Origin: Rhizobium sp. 007
Lineage (GTDB): Bacteria > Pseudomonadota > Alphaproteobacteria > Rhizobiales > Rhizobiaceae
Reading direction: 5' to 3'
NCBI RefSeq assembly: GCF_015353075.1
Contig: NZ_CP064187.1
Coordinates: forward strand, 2,046,001 to 2,110,000
DNA length: 64,000 nucleotides
Under the pieces are notes generated by a model that was given only the letters and a program-made list of their open reading frames with translations, was not told the origin of the DNA and did not search any database. Positions 17,550 to 26,643 of this stretch are shown piece by piece; position 1 is the stretch's first letter, and the number at the start of each line of letters is the position of its first letter. The translations under genes and the position numbers were made by a program.

Positions 17550-17876
17550 TGCCGGTTTTCGGACCGGCTATGGCGATAAATGAGCGGTGTAATAAACCTA
17601 TTGGACCCGGGGGCGGTACCCGGCGCCTCCACCAAAAACAGCCGGTTCACGACTGCTTTTGATGGGGGCGAAACAGGATCGACAAGGGTGTAAAGATCGA
17701 CTTTTTGCTCGGCATGATACCGCCGTTATCGGGTCACAAGTGTAGTTGCAAACGACAACAACGCTAAGGAATATGCTCTCGCTGCCTAACGGCGGTGCGG
17801 GAATTCCGCTCTAAGTCCTTTTGGTTAGCACCTTAAGGCGGGGTCCGAAGGCACCTGGCAACAGAAGCCTTCACCT
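17550..17876 (+). ncRNA. ssrA: tmRNA, permuted two-piece form
   Basis: The acceptor piece comes first. It ends GCGCCTCCACCA (to 17634) and carries a T-arm-like CCGGG-GGCGGTA-CCCGG. After a 29-base spacer the coding piece starts at 17664 with GGGGGCG, which pairs with CGCCTCC to make the acceptor stem, followed by GAAACAGGATCGACAAGGG. The tag frame (17748-17789) encodes ANDNNAKEYALAA and a TAA stop. TTCGGACC (17558-17565) can pair with GGTCCGAA (17842-17849), holding the two pieces together. This inverted order is the alphaproteobacterial form. The outer ends are approximate. It rescues stalled ribosomes and marks products for ClpXP; sspB is next. Confidence 0.95.
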
Positions 17877-18003
17877 TCTCCCTGCCGCCCAAATCATGTA
17901 TTGTTTGTGAAGCTGACTCGGACACTTAGCCTTTCCCAAGGCCGCCGGACATGGCATATACCCTTGTGAAAAGACTTCCGAACCAAAGAAAGACAGGAAA
18001 AGT

Positions 18004-18516
18004 ATGGGGCAGGACCACATCCGCTACGACATTCTGGCACAGGACGCGCTGCGTGGCGTGATCCGCAAGGTCTTGTCCGAAGTCGCAACGACGGGCCGCT
18101 TGCCCGGCGACCATCATTTCTTCATTACGTTTCTGACCGGTGCACCCGGCGTCCGCATCTCGCAGCATCTGAAATCCAAGTATCCGGAGCAGATGACCAT
18201 CGTGATCCAGCACCAGTTCTGGGATCTGAAGATCACCGAATCGCTGTTCGAGATCGGCCTTTCCTTCTCCGACGTGCCCGAAAAGCTGGTCATCCCCTTC
18301 AATGCCATCCGTGGATTCTATGACCCTTCGGTCAATTTCGAACTTGAATTCGACGTGCCGCTGACAGACGGCGAGGAAGTTCCCGCGGCCGAAATCACCG
18401 CCTATCCGGTCGCACCCGAAAAAGGCGAGGAACCGCCGGCGGCAAAACCCGCCGAGGGTGACGAGAAGAAGCCGGGATCCGTCGTGTCGCTCGACGCCTT
18501 CCGCAAGAAGCAGTAG
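18004..18516 (+). CDS. sspB: SspB, ClpXP adaptor for ssrA-tagged proteins
   Basis: A 170-residue adaptor of the alphaproteobacterial SspB type. The folded domain covers residues 1-125 (IRYDILAQDALRGVIRKVL, FFITFLTGAPGVRIS, MTIVIQHQFWDL, LVIPFNAIRGFYDPSVNF). An acidic, Pro/Ala-rich linker leads to the tail SVVSLDAFRKKQ, the short motif that docks on the ClpX N-domain. It grips the AND part of the ssrA tag and hands substrates to ClpXP. It sits about 130 bases after ssrA on the same strand. Confidence 0.95.
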   Translation: MGQDHIRYDILAQDALRGVIRKVLSEVATTGRLPGDHHFFITFLTGAPGVRISQHLKSKYPEQMTIVIQHQFWDLKITESLFEIGLSFSDVPEKLVIPFNAIRGFYDPSVNFELEFDVPLTDGEEVPAAEITAYPVAPEKGEEPPAAKPAEGDEKKPGSVVSLDAFRKKQ

Positions 18517-18580
18517 ATGCCAAGGGAAGCAGACGCTTCCCTTTTTCATGTGCCCTTTTCCAGCCGGACGGAGGCAAGCC

Positions 18581-18775
18581 ATGAGCGCAGAAATCGTTAA
18601 TCTCCGCCAGTTCAAGAAGAAGCAGGCCCGTTCCGAAAAGGACAAACAGGCCGAGCAGAATCGTATCCGTTTCGGCCTCACCAAGACCGAGAAGCAGCTG
18701 ACCAAAGCGCTGAACGAGAAGGCCGAAAAAGCACACCGACAAGGCCGAATCGAAAAGGACGAAGGCGGCGAATGA
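18581..18775 (+). CDS. DUF4169 family protein
   Basis: A 64-residue, highly charged protein (EIVNLRQFKKKQARSEKDKQ then KAEKAHRQGRIEKDE) of the DUF4169 family, common beside sspB in rhizobia. It is predicted helical and has no membrane segment. GGAGG lies seven bases ahead of the ATG. Its function is unknown; the charge pattern would suit a nucleic-acid or protein contact, which is only a guess. It follows sspB by 64 bases. Confidence 0.8.
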   Translation: MSAEIVNLRQFKKKQARSEKDKQAEQNRIRFGLTKTEKQLTKALNEKAEKAHRQGRIEKDEGGE

Positions 18776-18872
18776 CGGCGCAGACGGGCCGAAAAGAATC
18801 CGCAGTCAATCGCTTGGCGGTATTTCCTCCCTCAATCTGTGAACTCCGCGAAAAAGGCCTGCGGAAAGCCCG

Positions 18873-19085
18873 ATGATCCGCAAGCATTCCGCCAGCCTGC
18901 ATGGACACCGCACCAGCTTCTCGCTGGAGGACGAATTCTGGGCCGAGCTGAAAGCGATCGCCACAGCCCGCGCCATTCCGCTTGCGGCCCTCATATCCGA
19001 AATCGACGACCGGCGAGAGCCGGAAAGCAACCTCTCCTCCGCGCTGCGGATCCATGTCTTGAGCTGGTTGAAAAACCGCAGCTAG
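18873..19085 (+). CDS. Ribbon-helix-helix domain protein (RHH_4)
   Basis: A 70-residue protein matching the RHH_4 group: RKHSASLHGHRTSFSLEDEF for the beta strand and first helix, then FWAELKAIATARAIPLAALI and SALRIHVLSWLKN. Such proteins are thought to bind DNA as dimers, but targets are unknown for this group. It commonly follows the DUF4169 gene, as here. The stop is nine bases from the convergent AsmA gene. Confidence 0.8.
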   Translation: MIRKHSASLHGHRTSFSLEDEFWAELKAIATARAIPLAALISEIDDRREPESNLSSALRIHVLSWLKNRS

Positions 19086-19094
19086 AGCGAGCCT

Positions 19095-22000
19095 TTACTG
19101 CGGCAACGGCACGCCCGGCAAGGCATCGAAATTCAGCCGGTTGCCGGTTATCGGTGGTGGCTGGTTGAGCTGCTGCGCGCGGCGCGCCGCCTCCTCAGCA
19201 GCGGCGTTCGCCTCGGCCTCCGCCTTCGCCTTTGCTTCAGCCTTCGCCTCCGCCTCGGCCTTTTGCCGCGCAGCTTCCGCGGCAAGTGCGCGCAGGCGCT
19301 CCTCTTCGGCCTTGCGCTGCGCCTCGATCGCCGCGGCTCTTGCGCGTTCCGCATCGTTGAACTTGTAAAGCGCCACCTCGCGCCGCAACCGCTGCTTTTC
19401 CAGGACGTTCGACTGCAGCCGCTCGACACGCCGGCGTTCGCGTTCGAATGCACGAAGCGACAGATATCCGGCGAGATCGGTTACATCCATCGTCCGGCCG
19501 GGCGATGCGAGCAATCCGGAATAGTTGAGCCGCAGCGCGGGCTCCGAGCCTGCAAGCGCTTCCTCGCCCGGATTGAGAGTGATGTTCAGCGATGCGTTGA
19601 TGCGCTCCTGCGGCAGGCTGAGTTGCGCATTGCCGGTGACCTTGGCGAGTTCGTTGGTAACGGTGACGTTCTGCACGCGGAGCACGCCGTCGGTGATGTT
19701 GAACGGAATGCCCGTCGGCGGAAGTTTCGCCTCTCCATTGTTGAGCAGCGTTTCGACGATCGGATGTATCTTTCCGGCATTGAGCTGGTCCTGCATCGGA
19801 TCCGTTGCAGCAAGTAGCGGCGGCAGGATCGCAAGGTTCAGCCCGCGCACGGTAGTCTCGCCAAGCCGCAGCTCGCCGGAGCCCGTGAGCGAGCTCACGA
19901 GGTCCGTCATCGTCTTGCCGGAGGCTTCCATACCGAGAGAAAGCCCGAACTTGCCGTTCGCAACCGGCGCGCCGTCGCGCGGCCAGACGACGCCGGCGAG
20001 ATCGGAATCGGCAAGCGAAAGCTTCGTTTGGAAGAAGCCGGTGCCCTCGGCATTGGTAAAAAGCAGGTTGCCGGAAAGCTGGCCGCCGTCCCAGCCGCCC
20101 TTCATGTCGTTGAGCTGCAGTTCGTCGCCCTTGTAGACAGCATTGGTGGTGAAGCCGGTTACGGCTGCCGACCATCCCGGCCAGAACTCCTTGGACGAAA
20201 ACTTCAGGTTGACATCCATATCCTTGAACACCGGCTGCCCAAGTACTGCGGTCGAGAAGTTGCCCGTCGCAGCATCTGTCATCGGGCCATAGACGGCCTC
20301 GCCCAGCCAGGCCGCGTCGGCGCGGTCAAGCGCAAGTTCGCCGCTCGCTGTCGTCCTGTCTGTCTTGCGATTGACCGTCAGCGCACCCGAAAACTGATTT
20401 TCCGCGGCATGACCCTTGAGGTCGGAGAAGACGACCTTGTCGCCATCGATGGTTGCCGTTGTTTGCAGCCCGAAAGGCAGCCCGGTTCCCATCTGCGGCA
20501 GCGCAATGCCGTTCATCACGAGATACGGATCGAGATCGGCGCTCTCGAGCGAGACGCCGATCTGGCCGTTCATGAAATTCCCGGGACGGACATCGACCTT
20601 GCCATTCGCAGTAAAGGACGTCCGGTCCGTCGCAAAGGTCAGCGATGCATCGGCCGGATCGGTACCGCTTGCCTGGACTTTCAGGGCGAGCCGGCCGTTG
20701 GCATCAGCTTCGACCGGAAGCGGATCGAGGCCCGCCTGCCCGAACAGGATCGAAGTCGTTCTGTTTTCAAGCGTCGCCTCCAGATTGGTCGTGCCCTTGC
20801 CCGTCAGCGCCAACAGATCCGACATGCGGTAGTCGAGGTTCACGCGGCTTCCGTTGGAAACGCCGGCAAGCGTCAGCGCAAGCCCGTCGCCCTCGTCGCC
20901 GCCAAGCGTCAGCGCACCGCGCAGCGCCGTGTTGGTGTACCAGGCGGCATTGCGCACCAGCCGGTCCATCACCGGATGCTGCGGCAGATGCTCCTTCAGC
21001 ATCGTGAAGAAAGGTCCCGGATCGGCGGACTTCAAGGTGATCTCCCCCGAGCCCTTGTAATCGAGCAAGGAGCCTTCGGCGCGGCCGGTGGCGGTGATTT
21101 CGGCGCCCGCCAGATTTTTGGCGACCAGCTTGTCGACGGCAAGCGCCCCGTCTGCGATCGTAAAGCTGGTTTCGACATTCTCTGCCTCGACGCCGAAGGC
21201 GCTGAACTTATCCGCCTTCAGCTGTGCCGTAATCTTGTGGTCGAGCACATTTTCGCCTGCGTCCTGCCCCGTGAACAGACCCGTCAGCGCCCTCAGCGCA
21301 TCGAGGTCGATCGCATCGCCGGCAAGGTCGACGTTCAGCAGGGGCGGCTGGTTCTCCAGCGCTTGCCGTTCCAGCTTGCCCTTCAGCGTAGCGGGGCCGA
21401 TGGCAATCTCCAGATTGTTGAAGCGCTGCTGCTGATGCGTCAGGCTGACATCGGCGGAAAAGCCCGCCTGCTTCAATTGACGGATCGCGGGGTCGACCGA
21501 ACCCGCAAGCCAGGAGGCAAGCCCCGAGGGCTGATTGGAGGCAACGGTAATCTGCCCGTTGAAGGAAGGGTCGCCCCTTAGCGTCAGCTGGCCCCGGCCC
21601 TCCACCTGGGTGCGCCCGGGCAGCGTCCCGACGGCATTGTCGATCGTCCAGCCGTTGCCGGCCGGCTGCAGATCGAGCTGCACGTCGCGGATGGTCGTAT
21701 CCCCGGCAACGATCGCCGGCAGCTTGACGCTCGCCTTGCCCTGCACCTGCGGCACGGGAATCTGGGCGATGATGCTGATCAGTGAATTGAGCCGCTGCCG
21801 GGCGGACAGGCCGGGATCGCGCGCGGTCTTGCCGCCTGCGCCCTGATTGCCGATCCTGTTCACATCGATCTGCTGGCCGTCGGCGATCAGCAGGAACTCG
21901 GGCGCGTTGCCGGTATCGAGCGTCGCCTCGCCGGTGATCACATAGGGATCGTCCACTGAGCCGATTTCCATCCGGTACTCGGAAAGCCGGATGCGCTCGT

Positions 22001-22817
22001 TGGTCAGTTCGAAGCGGCCCTTGAGGCGCGGCGGCAGTGCATTCTTGTCGTCGGATTTGGCCGCGCCGCGGTTCTCGACCGCAGCCGACATGAGGCCCTG
22101 ATAATTCGGCTTTCTGTCGGCCAGCTTCAGCTGACCATCGAGATCGATTTTGACCGGACGCTGATCGGGTATCAGCTGCGTCCTGACCTGCAGCGCGCCG
22201 GTTTCGTCGGGCTGTCCGCTGGAAATCGAAAAGCTGCCATGCTCGCCGTCGAGCGCCGCATCGCCTTCGATCCGCCAGGGGCCTGCCAGCGACCGGGCGG
22301 ACATTTCCGCGTTCAACCCCGTAATGCTGCGGGCGCGGCCCGACTGATCGTCGATGAACTGCACGTCGCCGCCGGTGACATGCACACTTTCCAGAACGAC
22401 GGTCTTTGCAGGAATCTCCGGCCGGCTGCCGCGCATCCAATCGAGCGTGCCGTCCTTCAACAGGCGAAGACGCAGCTTCGGATTGACGACGCGCATATCG
22501 AAAATAAGCGCCTCGCCGGAAAGGAACGGCGCAAGTTCGGCATCCATGGCGAATTGCTCGATCTGCACGATCGGCTGGCCGTTGGATTCCTGCCCGACAC
22601 GCACGTCATGCAGCGTTACCGACGGAAAAGGCAAAAGGCGCGCATCGACCGTGCCATGCACCGTCACCTTCTTGCCGATGATGCGGCTTGCCTGCTCTTC
22701 GAAATTCCTGCGAAAGTCAGTCCAGTCGATGAAAAGCGGCGCGAGCAGTGCCACGAAGAGCACTACGACGATCACTCCCCCCAAAAAGACGAGGAACCGG
22801 CCCATCAAATCAAGCAT
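19095..22817 (-). CDS. Large AsmA family protein
   Basis: A 1240-residue envelope protein. One N-terminal helix (FLVFLGGVIVVVLFVALLAP) is followed by the AsmA start FIDWTDFRRNFEEQASRIIGKKV, a long repetitive beta region, and AsmA_2-type domains to about residue 1110. AsmA-like proteins are now viewed as bridge-like carriers or regulators of lipid movement between the membranes. The last 130 residues are unusual: a helix built of Ala, Glu, Lys and Arg (for example EAEAKAEAKAKAEAEANAAA) resembling the TolA middle, then a Pro-rich tip. Either of two close ATGs (residue 1 or 5) could start it. Confidence 0.88.
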   Translation of the reverse strand: MLDLMGRFLVFLGGVIVVVLFVALLAPLFIDWTDFRRNFEEQASRIIGKKVTVHGTVDARLLPFPSVTLHDVRVGQESNGQPIVQIEQFAMDAELAPFLSGEALIFDMRVVNPKLRLRLLKDGTLDWMRGSRPEIPAKTVVLESVHVTGGDVQFIDDQSGRARSITGLNAEMSARSLAGPWRIEGDAALDGEHGSFSISSGQPDETGALQVRTQLIPDQRPVKIDLDGQLKLADRKPNYQGLMSAAVENRGAAKSDDKNALPPRLKGRFELTNERIRLSEYRMEIGSVDDPYVITGEATLDTGNAPEFLLIADGQQIDVNRIGNQGAGGKTARDPGLSARQRLNSLISIIAQIPVPQVQGKASVKLPAIVAGDTTIRDVQLDLQPAGNGWTIDNAVGTLPGRTQVEGRGQLTLRGDPSFNGQITVASNQPSGLASWLAGSVDPAIRQLKQAGFSADVSLTHQQQRFNNLEIAIGPATLKGKLERQALENQPPLLNVDLAGDAIDLDALRALTGLFTGQDAGENVLDHKITAQLKADKFSAFGVEAENVETSFTIADGALAVDKLVAKNLAGAEITATGRAEGSLLDYKGSGEITLKSADPGPFFTMLKEHLPQHPVMDRLVRNAAWYTNTALRGALTLGGDEGDGLALTLAGVSNGSRVNLDYRMSDLLALTGKGTTNLEATLENRTTSILFGQAGLDPLPVEADANGRLALKVQASGTDPADASLTFATDRTSFTANGKVDVRPGNFMNGQIGVSLESADLDPYLVMNGIALPQMGTGLPFGLQTTATIDGDKVVFSDLKGHAAENQFSGALTVNRKTDRTTASGELALDRADAAWLGEAVYGPMTDAATGNFSTAVLGQPVFKDMDVNLKFSSKEFWPGWSAAVTGFTTNAVYKGDELQLNDMKGGWDGGQLSGNLLFTNAEGTGFFQTKLSLADSDLAGVVWPRDGAPVANGKFGLSLGMEASGKTMTDLVSSLTGSGELRLGETTVRGLNLAILPPLLAATDPMQDQLNAGKIHPIVETLLNNGEAKLPPTGIPFNITDGVLRVQNVTVTNELAKVTGNAQLSLPQERINASLNITLNPGEEALAGSEPALRLNYSGLLASPGRTMDVTDLAGYLSLRAFERERRRVERLQSNVLEKQRLRREVALYKFNDAERARAAAIEAQRKAEEERLRALAAEAARQKAEAEAKAEAKAKAEAEANAAAEEAARRAQQLNQPPPITGNRLNFDALPGVPLPQ

Positions 22818-22897
22818 TCTCCATTCGGGATTCCGTTGCCGACACTACTGTTATTCATGCCGGGAGCAAAGCCGAAGATCATGAGATTGTTCCGTTT

Positions 22898-24310
22898 TCA
22901 CACAAGATGAAAAATCTTGCCTGGATTGAAGATATTGTCAGGATCGAGCGCCCGCTTGACCTGCCGCATAAGATCGACTGCACCGCCGAGTTCCTGCTCG
23001 AGAAACGCCATCTTTCCCTGTCCTATCCCATGCTCTCCGGTGCATGTTCCATCCATCGCGAGAGCCCGCTGGTTGAGCCGCACCACGAAATTCTCCGCAA
23101 CCGCGACACCTTCCGCCGTCTTGTCGTCGAACAGGAGAAGCACGTGAAAATTGCCATCTCCTGCATGGCCGACAATCGGCGCCAGCAGACCATGTTCCTG
23201 GATATCGGCCTGCGTCTCGGCAACGCAATCGGCAAGCCGTGATATCGGAACACAAACATCGGTCGAAAGTGCGGCAAGCCCGGGCGCCAGCGCGCGGCAG
23301 GCCCAATAAGCATCGTGCCGTGCCTTCCAGAGCTTGTTGCGTTCCTCGGCGTTTGCCGTCCAAAGGAATTCGCCGCCACCGCATTCGGCCGCGATCTCGG
23401 CAAACTGCGCCGATTGAAGCTCGACGGTCTCGTCGGTTCCGTGGAATTCTAGGAACAGCGTCGGGCTCTCGGCGTAGGTCAGACCCGAATAGGCGTTACA
23501 TGCCCGCATCTGCACGTCATCGAGCAATTCGATGCGCGCGACCGGAATGCCCATCTGGATTGTCATGATGACCGCGTCGCAGGCGGCTTTGATTGTCGGG
23601 AAGGAGCAAGCCCCGCCGGCGATCTTCTGGGGAATTCCCTGCAGCCGCAGCGTCACCGAGGTCAAAATCCCGAGCGTGCCTTCGGCGCCGACGAAAAGGC
23701 GCGTCAGGTCGTAACCCGCCGAGGATTTGCGCGCCCGGCGCGCGGTGCGGATTTCCTTGCCGTTGGCCGTCACGGCCGTAACCGAGAGCACATTGTCCTT
23801 CATCGTGCCATAGCGCACGGCGTTGGTTCCGGACGCCCGCGTCGAAGCCATGCCGCCGATCGAGGCATTCGCGCCGGGGTCGATGGGAAAAAAGAGGCCG
23901 GTATCGCGGAGATAAACGTTCAGTTCCTCGCGCGTGATGCCCGGCTCGACGGTACAATCGAGGTCTTCGGCATTCACTTCGAGAACCCGGTTCATCCGGC
24001 TGAAATCGATCGAAACCCCGCCATTCGGGGCATTCACCTGCCCCTCCAGCGAAGAACCGGTGCCAAAGCCGATCACCGGCACCTTGTGTTCGGCACAGAC
24101 CTTGACGGCGGCCTTCACGTCGTCGGCCGTCTCGGCAAACAGCACACCGTCGGGCAACTGCGCGGGAATGTAGGTGGTCGTATGCGCATGCTGGGCGCGG
24201 AAGGATTCGCCGGTCTGGAAGCGCTCGCCGAAGCGCTGTTTCAAGATGCCGACGACCGCGAAAATGCCCTCCTCGTTGCGTTTTCCAGCCTTTGCATCGC
24301 TGAGCGCCAT
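22898..24310 (-). CDS. FAD-linked oxidase, D-lactate dehydrogenase/GlcD type
   Basis: A 470-residue flavoprotein of the FAD-binding type 4 family. The FAD domain holds VIGFGTGSSLEGQVN (pyrophosphate loop), PGANASIGGMASTRASGTNA and LFVGAEGTLGILTSVTLRLQ. The C-terminal domain ends with VGHAGDGNFHVLLLFD and GTCTGEHGIGQGK, typical of D-lactate and glycolate oxidases. It probably oxidises a D-2-hydroxyacid and passes electrons to a quinone or cytochrome. No glcE or glcF partners are adjacent, which favours a single-subunit D-lactate dehydrogenase. Confidence 0.88.
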   Translation of the reverse strand: MALSDAKAGKRNEEGIFAVVGILKQRFGERFQTGESFRAQHAHTTTYIPAQLPDGVLFAETADDVKAAVKVCAEHKVPVIGFGTGSSLEGQVNAPNGGVSIDFSRMNRVLEVNAEDLDCTVEPGITREELNVYLRDTGLFFPIDPGANASIGGMASTRASGTNAVRYGTMKDNVLSVTAVTANGKEIRTARRARKSSAGYDLTRLFVGAEGTLGILTSVTLRLQGIPQKIAGGACSFPTIKAACDAVIMTIQMGIPVARIELLDDVQMRACNAYSGLTYAESPTLFLEFHGTDETVELQSAQFAEIAAECGGGEFLWTANAEERNKLWKARHDAYWACRALAPGLAALSTDVCVPISRLADCVAETQADIQEHGLLAPIVGHAGDGNFHVLLLFDDKTAEGVAVAENFVVRLNQRALAMDGTCTGEHGIGQGKMAFLEQELGGAVDLMRQVKRALDPDNIFNPGKIFHLV

Positions 24311-24401
24311 CCTGTTGATCTCCCATACTATCCGCCGTCACGGGCAGGTTGGTATGGGACAACGGATGGCGCCTGTCCAGTCAAGAGTCTCGTGAGATGG
24401 C

Positions 24402-25436
24402 TCAAACGAGCGGTGGATTGAGCCGCGCGAAGCCTTCCTGCCGCCTGTATGGGAAATACGGATAAGGCGCCGACACCGCGCTGACCTTTTCGAGCCTTTC
24501 GACCTGCTCCTTCGTCAGCGACCAACCGACGGCACCGAGGTTCTGGCGCAGCTGCTCCTCGTTGCGCGCCCCGATGATGACACTGGACACGGTTGGCCGG
24601 GCGGTCAGCCAGTTGATGGCGATCTGCGGCACCGTCTTGCCCGTCTCCACGGCAATCTCATCGAGAATGTCGACGATGTTGAAGAGCATTTCGTCATCGA
24701 CCGGCGGGCCGTATTCCGCCGTCAGGTGCAGCCGGCTTCCTTCCGGTATCGGCTGGCCGCGGCGGATCCGGCCGGTCAGCCTGCCCCAGGCAAGCGGGCT
24801 CCAGACAAGCGCACCCACGCCTTGGTCGGCGGCGAGCGGCATCAGCTCCCATTCGTAGTCCCGGCCCGCCAGCGAATAATAGACCTGATGGGCCACGTAC
24901 CGCGCGTAGCCATGCCGCTCCGAGACGGCGAGCGATTTCATCAGCTCCCAGCCGGCGAAATTCGACGCGCCGATATAGCGCAGCTTGCCGGCAGCAACGA
25001 GTCGATCGAGCGTCGAAAGCATCTCCTCGACCGGCGTCGAGGCATCAAAGGCATGCAGTTGCAGCAAATCGATATAGTCTGTGCCGAGGCGGCGAAGCGC
25101 GTCATCGACGGATTTGATCAGCCGCAAGCGCGAGGTTCCCCAATCTGCCGGCCCGTCACCCATCGGCAAGGCCATCTTCGTGGAGATGAGCACGGCGTCG
25201 CGCTTGCCGCCGATCGCCTGCCCCAGAACCTCCTCCGATGCGCCCGCCGAATAGACGTCGGCGGTATCGAAGAGATTGACACCTGCCTCGAGGCAGATAT
25301 CGACCAGACGCCGCGCCTGCGCCGCGTCGGTATTGCCCCATGCGCCGAACAATGGGCCGCTGCCGCCGAAGGTGCCCGCGCCGAAACTCAAGACCGGCAC
25401 TTTGAGGCCGGATGCACCGAGATTTCTGTATTCCAT
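24402..25436 (-). CDS. Aldo/keto reductase (YghZ/Kv-beta-like)
   Basis: A 344-residue aldo/keto reductase, longer than the one at 2.7 kb. It opens MEYRNLGASGLKVPVLSFGAGTF as AKR family 7/11-like members do. The catalytic elements are LFDTADVYSAG, VLISTKMALPMG and DLLQLHAFD, and the cofactor end is VSSVIIGARNEEQLRQNL. AGGAGA lies eight bases before the chosen start. It is divergent from a LysR regulator 90 bases away that probably controls it. The substrate is unknown. Confidence 0.9.
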   Translation of the reverse strand: MEYRNLGASGLKVPVLSFGAGTFGGSGPLFGAWGNTDAAQARRLVDICLEAGVNLFDTADVYSAGASEEVLGQAIGGKRDAVLISTKMALPMGDGPADWGTSRLRLIKSVDDALRRLGTDYIDLLQLHAFDASTPVEEMLSTLDRLVAAGKLRYIGASNFAGWELMKSLAVSERHGYARYVAHQVYYSLAGRDYEWELMPLAADQGVGALVWSPLAWGRLTGRIRRGQPIPEGSRLHLTAEYGPPVDDEMLFNIVDILDEIAVETGKTVPQIAINWLTARPTVSSVIIGARNEEQLRQNLGAVGWSLTKEQVERLEKVSAVSAPYPYFPYRRQEGFARLNPPLV

Positions 25437-25450
25437 GGACTGTCTCCTGT

Positions 25451-25468
25451 TGTCTTGAGAGATAGACA
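25451..25468. promoter_or_regulatory. Possible LysR operator
   Basis: TGTCT-N8-AGACA (25451-25455 and 25464-25468), an inverted repeat in the 90-base gap between the divergent aldo/keto reductase and LysR genes. Short dyads in such gaps are where LysR regulators often bind. The spacing is not the classic T-N11-A with certainty, so the call is weak. Confidence 0.35.
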
Positions 25469-25526
25469 CTCGCTAAGGCGCGATATAGATTGCCAGCGAG
25501 AAAGTCATTTGTGATTTGAATTCATC

Positions 25527-26429
25527 ATGAGCCGTCAGGACATCAATCGCGCCGGCGAAATGGACGTCTTCGTGCGCGCCGTCGAGCTCGGCGGCTTTAG
25601 CGCCGCGGCAACCGCCTGCCGGATGACCCCGTCGGCCGTCAGCAAGCTCATCGCCCGCCTCGAAGCTCGGCTTGGCACACGTCTCATCAACCGCTCGACG
25701 CGGCGCCTGCAACTCACGCCGGAGGGTTGCGCATTCTACGAAAGGAGCGTCTCCATCCTTGCCGATATCGCCGAGGCCGAGCGCTATGCCTCGGCAGGCG
25801 AACAGGCGGCCGGGCCGATCCGTATCAATACCAGCGCGTCCTTCGGCAATCATGTGCTCGCGCCCCTCCTATCATCCTTCATGGCGCTTTATCCGGCCGT
25901 GACGCTCGACATTTCCTACACGGACAAGGTCGTCGATCTCATGGAGGTGCGCGCCGACGTCGCAATCCGAGCCGGACCGCTGAAGAATTCCAGCCTGATC
26001 GCCCGCAAGCTCGGTGCAGCCCGCAAGCTCATCGTGGCCTCGCCGGACTACCTTCGCCGCCATGGTGAACCGAAGTCGATCGCCGATCTCCAACAGCACT
26101 GCCGCATCGGCTTTTCCTATTCCCGCGCCATCGGCGGCTGGCCGCTACTTGATCAAGACGACACGGTGCTTGTGACGGTGTCGCCGGGCATTCAGGTCGG
26201 CGACGGCGAAGGGATGCGCCACCTGGCACTTTCCGGCGCCGGCCTGGCGCGCCTTGCCGTCTTCACTGTCCGCGCCGATATCGCCGCAGGAAGACTGGTA
26301 TCTGTCCTTGAAGATCTGAACCCCGGCGACCTTGAGGAATTCTATGCCGTCTATATCGGCCAAGGCGGCCCGCTGCCCGCCCGCGTCCGCGCACTGCTCG
26401 ATTTTCTCGCAGCCAACGTTCGTCTCTAG
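25527..26429 (+). CDS. LysR family transcriptional regulator
   Basis: A 300-residue regulator. The winged helix-turn-helix is at residues 10-70 (FVRAVELGGFSAAATACRMT, then SAVSKLIARLEARLGTRLIN), and the ligand-binding domain runs from GPIRINTSASFGNHVL to the end. The pattern of the second domain resembles the group that controls adjacent oxidoreductases. It probably senses a small molecule and controls the divergent aldo/keto reductase; the ligand is unknown. No clear ribosome site precedes the ATG. Confidence 0.92.
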   Translation: MSRQDINRAGEMDVFVRAVELGGFSAAATACRMTPSAVSKLIARLEARLGTRLINRSTRRLQLTPEGCAFYERSVSILADIAEAERYASAGEQAAGPIRINTSASFGNHVLAPLLSSFMALYPAVTLDISYTDKVVDLMEVRADVAIRAGPLKNSSLIARKLGAARKLIVASPDYLRRHGEPKSIADLQQHCRIGFSYSRAIGGWPLLDQDDTVLVTVSPGIQVGDGEGMRHLALSGAGLARLAVFTVRADIAAGRLVSVLEDLNPGDLEEFYAVYIGQGGPLPARVRALLDFLAANVRL

Positions 26430-26643
26430 CCCGAGCCTTGCGCCTGTCGCAACGCTGCTATTCGGCTGGCGCGCGCCAGGCGGAATTTTCGCCAACGCGG
26501 CCATATTTCGCAATTGCGGCCGGCTTAACCTGCCCATATACCGGCGATAGATTTCCGGCTGCTCCCGCCGGGTCCTTATGTTGCTACCGATGAATTTCTA
26601 TGCCGTTCACCGCGGCCCATCGGACGGAAAAGACAGGCGTTCG

